Source: Salticus scenicus (lineage: Eukaryota; Arthropoda; Arachnida; Araneae; Salticidae). Taken from it: a DNA stretch of 64,000 nucleotides. Below, in pieces: positions 47,788-59,149 of this stretch (its first letter is position 1; every line of letters starts with the position of its first letter). The stretch lies in contig OZ005660.1 of assembly GCA_963930645.1 (NCBI GenBank), positions 244,927,082-244,991,081 of the forward strand. Reading direction: 5' to 3'. The notes beneath the pieces are model-generated. The model saw nothing but the letters and a program-made list of their open reading frames with translations. It did no database searches and had not been told where the DNA came from. The position numbers were made by a program, and so were the translations under genes.

Positions 47788-48019
47788 GTTATATTTATTT
47801 TTTATTTATTTAAACAGATATATTTGTTTCAAAGTTATTCAGAATAACAAATAGATTGAATAAGTTCAATAATATAGTCAAAAATAATTAAGTATGAGAG
47901 AAATATTGAGAGTAGAATAGAAGTATACTTACTCCTATTTCTCCAATGGTTCTAAAATCTAATAAAATAAGTTTATTAAAAACATTGATCCCTTTGTTGT
48001 AAAGTCACCCCCCCCCCTC

Positions 48020-48051
<32 letters not shown>

Positions 48052-48330
48052 GCCATTCCCCACCTAATTTCGCCGTAAATTATCGTAGAAACATGCGGCT
48101 GGTATCTATCGATCTGTAATAACTTCTAGTTTTTAATGGTGTAGTTAGATTTTGCTTAAGGGCTTATCTACATATTAAAACAGGCATAAACTTCATTTTT
48201 TCAACGACGCCCCATATTTTTGACCTCATATTCAGAGATCAAGGCAGTTCGGAAAACCGACCTATTTATGTACTTTAAATCAATTCTAAACAGAGTTCAC
48301 GTGAAAATGTGTTAGGGGACCGTCTATACA

Positions 48331-48504
48331 CAGGCCCTGACTAACGGCAGGGCATACGGGGCAAATTCCATGGGCCCCCTTCTGGAAGGGGCCCCCTACA
48401 GGCGTATGCAGAAATTCAGCAACCTAAAGAACTCTTACGCCACTGCAAGGGGGCCCTCAGAATAGGCTTGCCCCGGGGCTCCAGGTAGTCTTAGTCGGGC
48501 CCTG
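48331..48504. mobile_element. hAT MITE, 174 bp
   Basis: Perfect 8-bp duplication TCTATACA (48323-48330 and 48505-48512). The ends are CAGGCCCTGACTAACGGC and the complement of GACTAAGACTACC...GGGCCCTG. Strongly GC-rich compared with its surroundings. No coding. Confidence 0.9.
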
Positions 48505-48527
48505 TCTATACATTTAGAAAGTATAAA

Positions 48528-48958
48528 CAGGGCCCGATTAAGCTTTGAAGCTAGGGGAAGCTCAGTATCATTTCGGGGCCCTCTTTCATTTCAGAAAATC
48601 TTGTTTTCCTGTTACATATTGTAATATAAAAATGCTATAGACCAAAAGTTAGTGTGTGCTTATAGTTATTTATTTTTTCATTCATATATCTGGGTGATTT
48701 CTACACACAACATTAAAATCGTATAACTTATTAATTAAGAACATTCAGATTTTTTAGGTTAAATTTAAATAATAGATTTTTCCTGAAATAGTGAGTATTT
48801 TATCTTGCTTTAGGCGAATTTTCTCAGAAAAATTCAATCTCAGTATGAAAATATAAAACAGAAAATTCAAGACCCTGTTTTTAGTCATTTTGGGGCCCCC
48901 TCCTAAATTTTAGAGGGGAAGCTTGTGCTTTCCGAGCCTTTTGGGTAATCAGGCCCTG
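48528..48958. mobile_element. hAT MITE, 431 bp
   Basis: Perfect 8-bp duplication AGTATAAA (48520-48527 and 48959-48966). The ends are CAGGGCCCGATTAAGCTTT and the complement of GGGTAATCAGGCCCTG. GGGGCCC-rich ends with an AT-rich centre. Only 23 bp from the preceding hAT MITE, with related termini but its own target duplication. Confidence 0.9.
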
Positions 48959-48966
48959 AGTATAAA

Positions 48967-50120
48967 TCGTGATCTACGACCCAATATACATTATTTATTA
49001 AATTTCACACCTGAAAAAAGTTCAGAACTGTTAGTAAAAAAAAAAAAAAAAAACTATTCTAATTCGCCGAACTTTCTATGTTAATTTATGAATTAAAAGA
49101 TTTTTATTGGTTTCTATTTATTAAACATTGAATAGTTAAATATCACTTCACACGAAGAAAATTAAATAGCTTGAATCATATGAACCCTACAATGTTGAAT
49201 TACAAAAATCTAGATACCAAGCTAAAAGAATAATAGAAATAATTATGATAATATCAATAGCGGTGAAAAAAAGAAAATAAAAAGTGTTTAATATTTAAGA
49301 AAAACAATTATCTACTTCTTGTTGGGTATATTTTTATTGTATACAGTAAGCCCCGCATGAAAGTGTTACTATAAAGTTTTACATTTAATTCTAGGTGTAC
49401 AAACCAACAATAGATAATATACAAAAATATAAATATCAAGATTTAAACTAAAATCTGAGAAAGAATATTTAACATTTTCGCGACTGCTGACGTAGTTTCA
49501 CGTCATTTGGAAATCTGTAACTCCTCCAGTGGGCGTTTCTTTCACAATTCGTGTTTTACGATATTTCTTAAGTATATTCCTTATATTCATATTTATATAA
49601 ACAAAGCAATATGAATACAAATACTTTCACTAGAAAGAGTATAATTATTATGTATATTCATATGAAAATAAATATGGATATAGAAAAAACGGTTTCCTAT
49701 TGCCTAGAACGAATATTCCCCGTTCTGCAGCCGTCTACTGTACTTGAATTCTTTATTTTAAATGTGTAAAATCTATATCTTTAAAAGTAATAAGACATAT
49801 TACATTGTTTTAAATTGTTTTCCCATAATAAATGGGAATTTTACGCCGTGATTAGAATAATCGAAATTAAAAAATATTGCGCTTTGTTTCAATAATATAT
49901 TTAATGAAAAAAAAAAAAAAAAAAAAAAAAAACTTCCACTGTTAAATTTTGTATTAAAAAACATTAAATAAGAATTTAATATTTGTTAAGTCATGCGATA
50001 AAATTTAAATAACACAAAGCTTGGAAACGTACAGTAAGCAAATGCGAAAATGTCAAACCAAAATTAAAACAGAAAATTCTTCTGAAAAAATCTTATAAAA
50101 ATTATTAAATGTTAATTATA

Positions 50121-50153
<33 letters not shown>

Positions 50154-50500
50154 CGTATTATTCTTTCAAACGATAATCCTCGCCTTACCGCGTTTCCTAA
50201 ATTATGATATTTAACTTGAGGTGCACAAACCTTACAATATTCAAGTAAAAATAAGAGGGAAAACTGAGTTAAAATAGAATTTTAGCAGTGAGAAACTGGG
50301 AAAACATTTAAGAAGAAAGACTTGACATTTCAGGATCGGGTATATTCATAGCTGCCAATATTTTAATTTATTCCGGAGTACTTTTAGACCCCGCTTTTCT
50401 TCCGCACCACTTTCTTTATAGAAAAAGTTATCTAGTTAGATTTTCCGTTTAATCGAGAAAAATCTTCCGAATACACTTCGCTTTCCTCTTGTTTGAGTTT
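48967..50500. other. AT-rich non-coding stretch
   Basis: Poly(A) tracts at about 49037-49053, 49905-49932 and 50125-50150. No gene signal until the finger remnants start at about 50520. Confidence 0.5.
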
Positions 50501-50519
50501 GTACATGTTTATTCAAAGT

Positions 50520-52560
50520 TTCCCTTATGGAAAACTTTCAAGAACATATTTAATGATATACATACGGTTTTTCTTCTGTGTGAAAGCATAGATGTGTATT
50601 TAGATGCCTCAATTTAGAAAAACGTAATAGCTTTTCACTTGTGTGAATGCGTACATGCATGTCTAAAACTACTTTATCCAAAACACTTAGAACGGATTTC
50701 ACACAGGTATGGTTTTTCGCCTATGTGAATTCATAAATGTTTATTCAGAGTCTTCCTGCCCTAAAGAAAACTTTTTACGAAATATTTCACATTTTTTTTT
50801 CTTTGTATGAATGCGTAAATGTGTATTCGAATTGCGCTTAAAAGAAAACCTTCTAGTACAAATTTCAAATATATGGCTTTTCATCTCTATGGATGCGTGA
50901 TTGTCAATTTAACTTCTCTATTCGGGAAAATCTTTTAGAACATATTACCTAGATATAGTTTTTCGCCTGCGTGAGTCCATGGATGCACATATAATGCAGC
51001 TTTCTCGTGGAATTCTTTCGAACATATTTCACATATATAAGGGTTTTCTTTTGTGTCAATGTGTAGATGTCCCTTTCTAGAATAACCTCTGGAACAGATT
51101 CTAGTTTGATTTATTTTTTTTGAATGAATGCGTAAATATGCATTCACAGCGCGCCTTACTAAAAATTTTTAGAACACATTTCACAAACATATGGCTGTCC
51201 TTCTGGAGTGAATGCGTAAATATTTATTAAGAGCAATCTTGTCAAAGAACTCTTTAGAACGAATTTCCCACACATATAGCATTTCGCTTGTAAGTGTGCG
51301 TGAATGTGCATTTAGAATACTTTTTTGAGATTATTCTTTAAAACAAATTTGGCACACATATGGCTTTTATCCCATGTGAATGCGTAAATGTGAAATTAGA
51401 TTACTTTTGTTAGAGAATCCTTTAGAACATATTTCGCACACATAATATGGCTTTTTTTCCGTGTGAATGAGTAAATGTGAAATTAGATTACTTTTGTCAG
51501 AGAATCCTTTAGAACATATTTCACACACATATGGCTTTTCTTTTGTGTGAATACGTAAATGGATATTTAGATTACCTTTCCGAGTGAATCCTTTAGAACA
51601 TGTTTCACACACATATGGCATTTCACCTGTATGAGAGAGTGAATGATCGTTTAGACTATCTTTACGAGAGAATCCTTTAGAACATACTTCACAGACATAT
51701 GGCTTTTCTTCGGTGTGAATGCGTAAATGTTTATTCAGATGACCTTTTTGAGAGAATCGTTTAAAGCATATTTCACATGCGTATGATTTTTCCCTTTTGT
51801 GAATGCGTAAATGTGTATTTAGATTAACTTTCTGGGAGAAGTCTTTAGAACATATTTCACACACATATGGCTTTTTTCCCGTGTGAATGCGCAAATGCTT
51901 ATTGAGGGAACTCTTCTCAGAGAATTTTTTAGAACATATTTCACACATATATGGCTTTTCACCCGTGTGAATGCGTGAATGTGTAATCAGATTATTTTTC
52001 TTAGAGAATAGTTTAGAACATATTTCACATGCGTATGATTTTTCCCTTGTGTGAATGCGTATATGTATATTTAGATGACCTTTCTGGGAGAAGTCTTTAT
52101 AACATATTTGACACACATATGGCATTTTGTCTTGTATGAGTGCGTCTATGTGTACTTAGATTACTTTTCTGAGAGAATTTCTTAGAACATATTTCATATT
52201 CTTATGGCTTTTCTACTTCGTGAATACGTAAATGTCTATAACCTTTCTGAGAGTATTGTTTACAACATATTTCACACATACATAGCTTTTTTCCGTGTGA
52301 ACACATAAACGTGTATTTAAATTACTCTTATTAGAAAATTTTTTAGAACATATTTCACAAATACACGCCTTCAACGGTGTGAATGCGTAAATGTGTATTT
52401 AGATAATCTTTCCGAGAGACAGCTTTAGAACATTCTTCACACGCACATGGCGTTTTTTCGGTGTGAATGCGTAAATGTTTGTTTAAATTACTTTTGTTAG
52501 AGAATCCTTTAGAACATATTTTACATATATATGGCTTTTCGCCTTTGCATGTGCATGAAT
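50520..52560 (-). pseudogene. C2H2 zinc-finger gene, decaying array
   Basis: Across about 2 kb the minus strand carries repeated 84-base finger units (CEICSKxF...H...H with TGEKPY-type linkers). Only the central part is in one frame. On both sides the fingers continue but change frame or lose Cys/His residues: about 50520-51350 downstream, and 52126-52560 upstream. Either the gene is a pseudogene or only the central block is translated. No introns, no KRAB, ZAD or BTB domain in view. The upstream flank is duplicated at 5390-5960. Confidence 0.7.
51367..52125 (-). CDS. C2H2 zinc-finger protein, nine fingers
   Basis: 252 codons from MPYVCQICYKDFSQKGHLN to a TAA after HLRIHMG. Nine tandem C2H2 fingers follow the pattern Y-x-C-x2-C-x3-F-x5-L-x2-H-x3-H. 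Fingers bind DNA and the linkers (HTGEKPY, HTREKSY, HTEEKPY) are near-canonical. Finger 9 has a doubled Tyr in its linker. The recognition positions vary between fingers (QKGHLN, KKNNLI, EKSSLN, QKVNLN, RKDSLN, RKGNLN, DKSNLI), as expected for sequence-specific binding. The ATG falls in a linker and finger remnants lie upstream, so this start is probably not the ancestral one. Nuclear role inferred from the family. Confidence 0.7.
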   Translation of the reverse strand: MPYVCQICYKDFSQKGHLNIHIRIHTREKSYACEICSKLFSKKNNLITHSRIHTGEKPYMCEICSKKFSEKSSLNKHLRIHTGKKPYVCEICSKDFSQKVNLNTHLRIHKREKSYACEICFKRFSQKGHLNKHLRIHTEEKPYVCEVCSKGFSRKDSLNDHSLSHTGEMPYVCETCSKGFTRKGNLNIHLRIHTKEKPYVCEICSKGFSDKSNLISHLLIHTEKKPYYVCEICSKGFSNKSNLISHLRIHMG

Positions 52561-52569
52561 GCTTATTTT

Positions 52570-53146
52570 TTGCACTCTAGTCTTCTATATAGATATCTCT
52601 TTCTAGAAAAACATTTAGAACATATTTCACACACATACATGTTTCGTCCTATGTTAGAGAATGCATGTATACTATGATGTACTAATTTTGAGGATAATTA
52701 TGAATATAATTCGGTTGTCATGTGTATGACTGTCTATATGCATATCCATATTAACAAAAAATTTTGTGTTAGGCCTTATTAGAGAGGGTTGGCAAAAATT
52801 TCTATATATTGTATGAATACAATGAGGGAAAACAACTTTCGTTGCTAATTAATTTTTATCTTTTAACAGAAACATGTTCACGTAATAACGGAAATTTCTC
52901 GTGAAATTAACTTGCACCTTGCACAAAATTGAAATTATATCTGTCTTTCTTCATATACCTGAAACTGGAGAGTTTTCCTGTGTAGAAGATTTTCTTTAAA
53001 ATTCACATTACTTTATTGATTTTTTAATATTTCGCTTTAACTAACAGTAGTTAAAAGCACATTTTAATAAAAATATTAATAAGGCTATAAATGGATAAAG
53101 TTAAAGTTATGACCATGATCACAGGATATTTCTACCAAGACACATA
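52570..53146. repeat. Zinc-finger upstream flank, duplicated at 5390-5960
   Basis: Long near-identical match to 5390-5960 (landmarks TTTCTAGAAAAACATTTAGAAC, CATGTTTCGTCCTA, AACAGAAACATGTTCACGTAATAACGG, GACCATGATCACAGGATATTTCTACC). It ends at CACATA, where the TA-target element fragment begins. Confidence 0.85.
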
Positions 53147-53463
53147 CTGTGCAACCGCGAAAAGAAGGCAAACGACCTTGGAATAGTTCATTTTGAAGAA
53201 GGGGCGGCCGAATGAAATGCAAATGATGCTTGGCGGCAGTTCTTTTCGTCAAACAATTGTTTGACTTATCAGCTTCTTTGGCACCAATACGAACAGTCAG
53301 TCATTTGTTGCTAATTCAATAGAAAATTGCTAAATTTTTGTCAATTTAAATATTGTTTTAATTATTTCTTATAATTTTTTTTATCAGATATGCAGAAAAT
53401 CGATAAAACAAAATAGCTTTAAACATTGCTTATAATTTGTGTTCACATGTATGTTTATTTCTA
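53147..53463 (+). mobile_element. TA-target element, copy C (left-end fragment)
   Basis: Starts CTGTGCAACCGCGAAAAG after TA and matches the first 320 bp of the 1055-bp element at 9974, then ends abruptly. The other paralogous locus at 5960 has no insertion. Truncated on the right. Confidence 0.8.
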
Positions 53464-53494
53464 TCAAATATAACACCCGCTAGACTATTTTTTT

Positions 53495-53580
53495 CAGCTT
53501 TTGGATCATTTTGAGGGATACAATTGTTCCTTAAGCCACCTATCGATCCTGACCGGTCGAAAATATGGATGGAATATTTG
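53495..53580. repeat. Repeat shared with 21970-22070
   Basis: TTCAGCTTTTGGATCATTTTGAGGGAT and GACCGGTCGAAAATATGGATGGAAT landmarks, same orientation. Confidence 0.55.
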
Positions 53581-53807
53581 TTCCCTTTATCCTAAAAACC
53601 CTAAAAAAAAGTGAAAAGAGACATTAAGAGATCCTTCATCATCATCACGGGAGCTTTGGGAGTGCCTGCAGTGATCGAAACCACTGCTTAAGATTATCAT
53701 TAATTAATGATCTAAACAACAAAAGCTAACATACAAATAAATAATTAGAAAGCGTTTTAAGATTAAGCAATATAACCATTTTAATATCGCATATTACAGT
53801 CGGGGAA

Positions 53808-55463
53808 CAGTGCTGCCAGATGGAAACTGAAAAATTTCCCTCATTTCGCTTAAAAATTTCCCTTTTAAGCATGAAATTTCCCTCAATTGCGCAACATGCA
53901 AGGCTTATTTAAAGCAATGTTGCCAGACTTGGGGATTTCTGCCCATTTTGGGGAGTTTTGAATCTTCAGGGGAAATATTTGGGGACAGAGATTTAGTGGG
54001 GAACAGTTTGGGGAAAAGAAAAATTTTGGGGAAATACACGGGGATTTTCATTAAAATTAGTAAAAGATGACATTTTCCTAAAATTCAATAAAAACAAAAA
54101 ATGGGGCAATTCTGGATGCTATTTGTATTTCAGACACAGAAAAACAACCTTTTCATCTTTTTGATTATAAAATTTCTTCTTTTTTTTTTTCCTCCACTTG
54201 TAATCTCTGATTCCAGGAATTATTTGGTTTATATGTGTTGTAGCAAGTATAGTGAATTCTAAATACTTATTGATTACTGCTTTGCTTGAATAATCAAACT
54301 TATAGTTAGCTGGACTAGCATAAATTTGGATGCTTTGTCTTAGCTAGCATGAATTGAACTTGCAGGGATGGGATGGAATATTCAGTTTGATGAAAGCTTT
54401 CTAAGCTCCCTGGGTCTGAGTATACCTTGTTTTTCATGCATTAAAAAAAAAAAAAAAAACTGTTTTTATATACTTATGGGTTAAGTACAAATGATTACAT
54501 ATGAGGAAATTCAGAAAGTTAGACAAATCGACAAAAGTTACACAAATTTAAAATTTTCCAAAAACTAGCGTGTTGAAATTTATTTTTGAAAATGGGGATT
54601 TTTTTCTGTAAAGAGCTTCATTTGGGGAAAAATGTGAGCTTAAATTTATTAAATATTTTTTAACTTTTTCGAAAAAATTTACAATTTTAGAAGAAATTGA
54701 GTTGGGGATTTTTTTGGAAAAACCTTTTGTTTTGGGGAAATTTGAGAACTGTTTGGGGAGATTCACTCTGGACCATCTGGCAACACTGCTTTAACGCCAT
54801 TATTCCTAAAACAATTTGAACTGAATGTGGGGATGATATTGATATTTGTGTAAAGGTTAACGCAAATTGGCCCACACGTTCTAGAGGTCCCTTAATTGAA
54901 TGCTGCTTTATTTTTTTTTTTTATTTTTTTTTAATAGTTAACTTTAATTGTTTAACCGTAAAGACTTCAAAACGATTACTGAAGTTTACTATTAAAAAAT
55001 GTGGTATTCAATTAAGTCATGGTTAAAGCTGCCTGTTAGACCTAGGCCTGGGTAGAATGCCCTGCATAGGTATCTTTCTGAGAAACCCTAGTCAATATTC
55101 GCACGTGTTTCTAAGAAAATGTGGGAATGCCCAGAATGAGTAGGACGAATAAATCTAAATTAAATCCATAAGTTTCTTCAGAGCATTTTACATTTATTAC
55201 AAAAGATGAAAAGCAGAAAACTGTATTGATAAAAAAAAAAGGGTCAAAAGGTGAAAAAATACTGCTTTAAAGTTCTCAGCATATACAGAAATTGGTTCGG
55301 ATAGTTTAAATTCGAGAAAAAAAAAAAAACTAAGAAATAATGCATTAAAACTGGCAAAGTAAAATTTCCCTTTTTGAGACGGAATTTCCCTTTTTCACAA
55401 AATACCTTAAATCACATCAAAATTTCCCACTTTGAGGGAAATCTCCTTAATCTGGCAGTACTG
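53808..55463. mobile_element. hAT-like element inside the copia 3' LTR
   Basis: Exact 8-bp duplication TCGGGGAA (53800-53807 and 55464-55471). The ends are CAGTGCTGCCAGATGG and the complement of ATCTGGCAGTACTG. AATTTCCCTC/GAGGGAAAT motifs are near both ends. No transposase seen. It contains a further insertion at 53915-54788. Confidence 0.85.
53915..54788. mobile_element. Nested element with TTGGGGA-rich ends
   Basis: The ends CAATGTTGCCAGACTTGGGG and the complement of CATCTGGCAACACTG are inverted repeats. The target could be TTTAAAGC/TTTAACGC (one mismatch), but its register with the TIRs is off by a base or two, so the duplication is uncertain. The interior has repeated TTTTGGGGAAA motifs. 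Terminal CARTGTTGCCAGA links it to the host hAT element. Confidence 0.6.
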
Positions 55464-55599
55464 TCGGGGAATACAATTCCTTTTTTTTTTTTAAACAGTG
55501 ATAGAGTTGAGTTGTAGCTTGTCATTTACACGAGTTGATTTGTAACTTACCATAACACTTCCTCCATAAGCCACAACTTACTTAACACAATTTTAATTT

Positions 55600-57460
55600 T
55601 GATTTCCAACTAGACTACTAAATGAAAATAGTCCTAAAAGAGTACACAGTTCCTTAAACCTAACACTAGGCAATGGTTTTGTCATTAAGTCTGCTAACTG
55701 CAATTTTCCGAGAACATGTTTAATATGCAGTTCGCCGTCAATGAACTTTTCTCGCATAAAATGATAACGGACATCAATATGTTTGGAGCGTTTATGGTAT
55801 TCAGGGTTTTTGGAAAGTTTTACAGCGCTTGCATTATCTACCAGAAGAGAGGGTGTTTTAACATATGTTAAATCACTGAACAGGTTTTTAAGTGAATAAA
55901 ACCTTCCAGTTTCTGGTCTTTCATAAAATTCACAAAACACTGATTCCAACAACGAGGTGCTTGTTTGAGTCCATATAAACTTTTATGTAACCTACAGACT
56001 CTCCCACTATTATCACCAAAGCCTTCTGGTTGTGTCATGAAGACTTCCTCCTTAAGTGTTCCATATAAAAATGAAGTCTTTACATCAAATTTTTGCAAGT
56101 GTGATTTTTTTTTTCAGTTACTGCAAGAACAGATCTCACAGTATCATATCTTGCAACAGGACTAAACGTTTCATCATAATCAACAAAACCTGCTTTTTGA
56201 GCACACCCCTTGGCTACAAGACGAGCTTTGTATCGCTCCACGGTACCATCAGAATTAAATTTCTTTCTCAACACCCATCGGCAATTGATGACTTTGGAAC
56301 CTTTAGGCCTTTCAACTAATTCCCAAGTTTCACTTTTATGCAAGGCATCTATTTCTTATCTCATAGCTTTAAGCCACAAATCACTTTCATTCTAGGAAAG
56401 AGCTTCAGAGTATGTCGAGGGATTTTCACTATTTTCGGAATCTTCCACTGCAGCTATGTTTGCGATAAGATTCTCTCCAGATCTCATCCATGCAGGCCCC
56501 AGAATCACAGATCCAATTATCTGGCTGAGTACTTTTTGTACTGGCAGCAAATGAACCTTTATTATTCTTTGAAAATGAGAATTTATCATTAGACCTTTTC
56601 TTTGGACAATCTTTAAAGATATGCGCACTCGATCCACGTTTAAAACAATTCTTTTGTTTAAAATTACTCAATTTGGCATTATTTCTTGGCGTACTTTCAT
56701 GAAGTTTTTCGCCATTTTTCATAGCTTTTTGCTTAACAGAAACACGAGCTGCAAATGCACCACAATCCACAGGAGCAGTAGCTTTAATGCGCTGTTCAAT
56801 TGTACATAACTTTTCAACAAGATTTTTAGTAGTTCGTTTATCAGAATCTAAAGACTCCCATACATTGTTAAATTCTTGGAATTATGGACCCACAGTAAGT
56901 AGTATTTTACCATGTAGTAATTCTTGTGGAATAGAAGCTGAACCTATACGGTTTAATTCATTATTCATATCCGTATAAATTCTTTCAACTTTAGCAGCAT
57001 GTGTAGCAACATTATCACTGGGATCTTCACAGACTTGAAAAAATTGAGTCATCAATATATTTAGTCTCTGAATACTGCTTTATTCAAAAACACAAATTAA
57101 TTTGACCCAAATGTCCTTTGCATTCGAGTATGTCATCACTAAATGAGCAACAGAAGCGCTCAACGTACTTGCTAAAAGGGCGGCTGCCTTGGCATTATCA
57201 CGGCGCCATTCAGATACCTTCTTCGCCAACTCATTCGTATCGACTTCGGCATTTTCAGCGACCGGACAAATTTTAGTTCAATCAATTATAGATGTCAAAT
57301 CATATTGTTCAAAGTGCATTTTCATTTGCCACTTCCACTTACTCCAATTTTCAGAGCCTTCTAGCTTATCGATTTGTACCTTCATTTCAGCCATATCGTA
57401 ATGTTTCGCTGTTAGAACTAACAAATTTTGTAGTTCACTTAGCTTTTCAAAAATTTTCAC
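55600..57460 (-). pseudogene. copia gag-pol remnant, no integrase or YVDD
   Basis: Gag starts near 57460 (the stretch KVQIDKLEGSENWSKWKWQM is typical of copia Gag) and passes stops near 57278 and 57080. The zinc knuckle is CFKRGSSAHIFKDC, where the second Cys is Arg. The protease motif NWICDSGACMD follows, then the frame jumps directly to sequence just before RT, so the integrase is deleted. RT retains WELVERPKGSKVI, RYKARLVAKGCAQ, DVKTSFLYGTLKEEVFMTQP and SLYGLKQAPRCW. It then skips to RNase H (LVDNASAVKLSKNPEYHKR, HIDVRYHFMREK), losing the YVDD catalytic segment. Such a copy could not mobilise itself. Confidence 0.85.
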
Positions 57461-57506
57461 ATATTTAATTTACGCAGATTTAAAGCATCCTGGGCCCATA
57501 ACCTAT

Positions 57507-57716
57507 TAAGGTTATCATTAATTAATGATCTAAACAACAAAAAGCTAACATACAAATAAATAAATAGAAAGCGTTTTATGAGTAAGCAATGTAACCATTT
57601 TAATATCGCATATTACAGTCGGGGAATACAATTCCTTTTTTTTTTTTTTTTAAACAGTGATAGAGTTGAGTTGTAGCTTGTCATTTACACGAGTTGATTT
57701 GTAACTTACCATAACA
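57507..57716 (-). repeat. copia 5' LTR
   Basis: Intact counterpart of the split 3' LTR. Minus strand from TGTTATGGTAAGTTAC to ...GATAACCTTAA. A poly(A/T) stretch lies at 57634-57649. Confidence 0.85.
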
Positions 57717-57719
57717 ACC

Positions 57720-58979
57720 TCCACCTAAAGATATAGAAAGCATGAGTAGATGTATGATTAAGGAACTCGGTTTTCTTGACCAAGGCTCAACTGTAGGACT
57801 TAACACAATTACCCACCAGACGGCGCTGAGTACGTAGGTCATTTCGCGGCTTATTTACATGGTTTTACTAGATACAAACGGTAGGAGTTTGTGTATTTAT
57901 TTTTTTTCTTTTCTATAGATTGTGAAATTATCGAATGTACGTAATATTAGGATTTTGCGTAACGTTATTTTAAATAGTAACTCAAGCTGTAGCAAGAACT
58001 TGATTTCCGGAAAACTTACAAGGTCAAGGCTCTACCAATTGAGCTATCCAGGCTGACAACCCGGTCAGCATTACTCACTCAGATAACCTTTAGGCAGAAC
58101 CTTTATGCAAATATTTTCAAAAAGGAAAAAATATTAAGAGAGACAGGAAAGGGGGTGGGGGTGGGGGAAAGACACCAAAATATAAAAATATGAGTTAGAA
58201 GTGTTGGAAATTGTTATTATTAGTTTTTAATGCCTGATAAATGGATTGCCGATATTTTCGAAAGTGTAGAATTATTACGAGGGGTGGGAAGGGGAAGGCA
58301 TTGGGGCAAAAATAAAGAAATTCAGTTAGAACTTAAGAAATCAGTATTATTACCTTTAACAGCCACAGAAAACAATTGCGGATATTTTTGAATGTGTAAA
58401 ATAATTAGGAGTCGCGGAAAGGCTGGGCGAAGGAATACGCTGCCGCAGGCAGTAGGGACACGAACCAGTTATTCCAGAGATGAGAGGGTTTTTTTTTTGT
58501 ATTTTATATTTATGTTTTTTTCCTTACAATAATATAGTGATTCCCTAAGAATGTCGAACATAAACGTACTCAAGCAGCACACAATAGCCTGCACTGACGA
58601 ACACAGTAGGGAACTGGTAGAACATTTTTCTTAAACAGAAATTATTTTTTTCTCCTTTTTTCACCTGAAAATATTAGTACAATTTTGAGAATTCATTAAT
58701 TACAGTAACTCATTTAAAAACAGTGATGCGCTAGCAGGCGAAGCTCACTATTATTTTATAAAAAGAGTACTTACATAATCAATTGCTTAGATTACTCTTA
58801 AACAGTATAAAAATTATTTTGTAACGTATGTTTTCATAAATTTTCCCTTTTAGTATTTTTAATTAATTATTTATAATTTTTAATTCACTAGAAGATTAAT
58901 AGACTAAAAATTCATAAAACACACACATTATTTCTTTTATAAAATACTTAATAAATTTATTTAATGAGCATTAACTAGT

Positions 58980-59021
<42 letters not shown>

Positions 59022-59040
59022 GCCTTTTTTTTTTTTTTTT
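57720..59040. other. Non-coding flank with homopolymers
   Basis: Contains two related segments around 58140-58290 and 58320-58420 sharing CGGATATTTTNGAAA/TGTGNANAATNA and GGGG-rich stretches, possibly old tandem copies. Also a 33-base poly(A) at 58984-59016. No gene recognised. Confidence 0.4.
57990..58065 (-). repeat. tRNA-like (Thr-type head) fragment
   Basis: Minus strand GCCTGGATAGCTCAATTGGTAGAGC is a good acceptor/D-arm with box A, followed by a CTTGTAA anticodon-loop-like heptamer. The T arm and box B are not recognisable, so it is a tRNA pseudogene or SINE head, not a working tRNA gene. Confidence 0.35.
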
Positions 59041-59149
59041 TAACACTACCCAGGTAGCGCAAAAATATCGGCCAATATAAAAATTTGATATTGGCCAACG
59101 TAAAATGAACCACCCTAAAAGATATCCAGGAATATTATTTTTTGACATT

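Larger units (their letters stand above)
53688..55557 (-). repeat. copia 3' LTR, split by a hAT element
   Basis: Pieces 53688-53807 and 55464-55557 together match the 5' LTR at 57507-57716. The gap is the hAT element at 53808-55463, and TCGGGGAA is present on both sides. Confidence 0.85.
53688..57716 (-). mobile_element. Ty1/copia retrotransposon, deleted and split
   Basis: Two LTRs of about 206-210 bp in the same orientation: 57507-57716 (5', intact) and 53688-55557 (3', split by a hAT insertion). The minus strand begins TGTTATGGTAAG. Next to the 5' LTR is GGTTATGGGCCCAGGA, matching the unusual copia primer site complementary to the internal part of initiator tRNA-Met. A purine tract (TATGGAGGAAG) precedes the 3' LTR. 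The body retains gag, protease, part of RT and RNase H. No 5-bp target duplication was seen. Confidence 0.85.

Noticed and set aside
57990..58065. Functional tRNA-Thr gene
   Set aside because: Only the acceptor/D-arm part matches; no recognisable T arm or box B.
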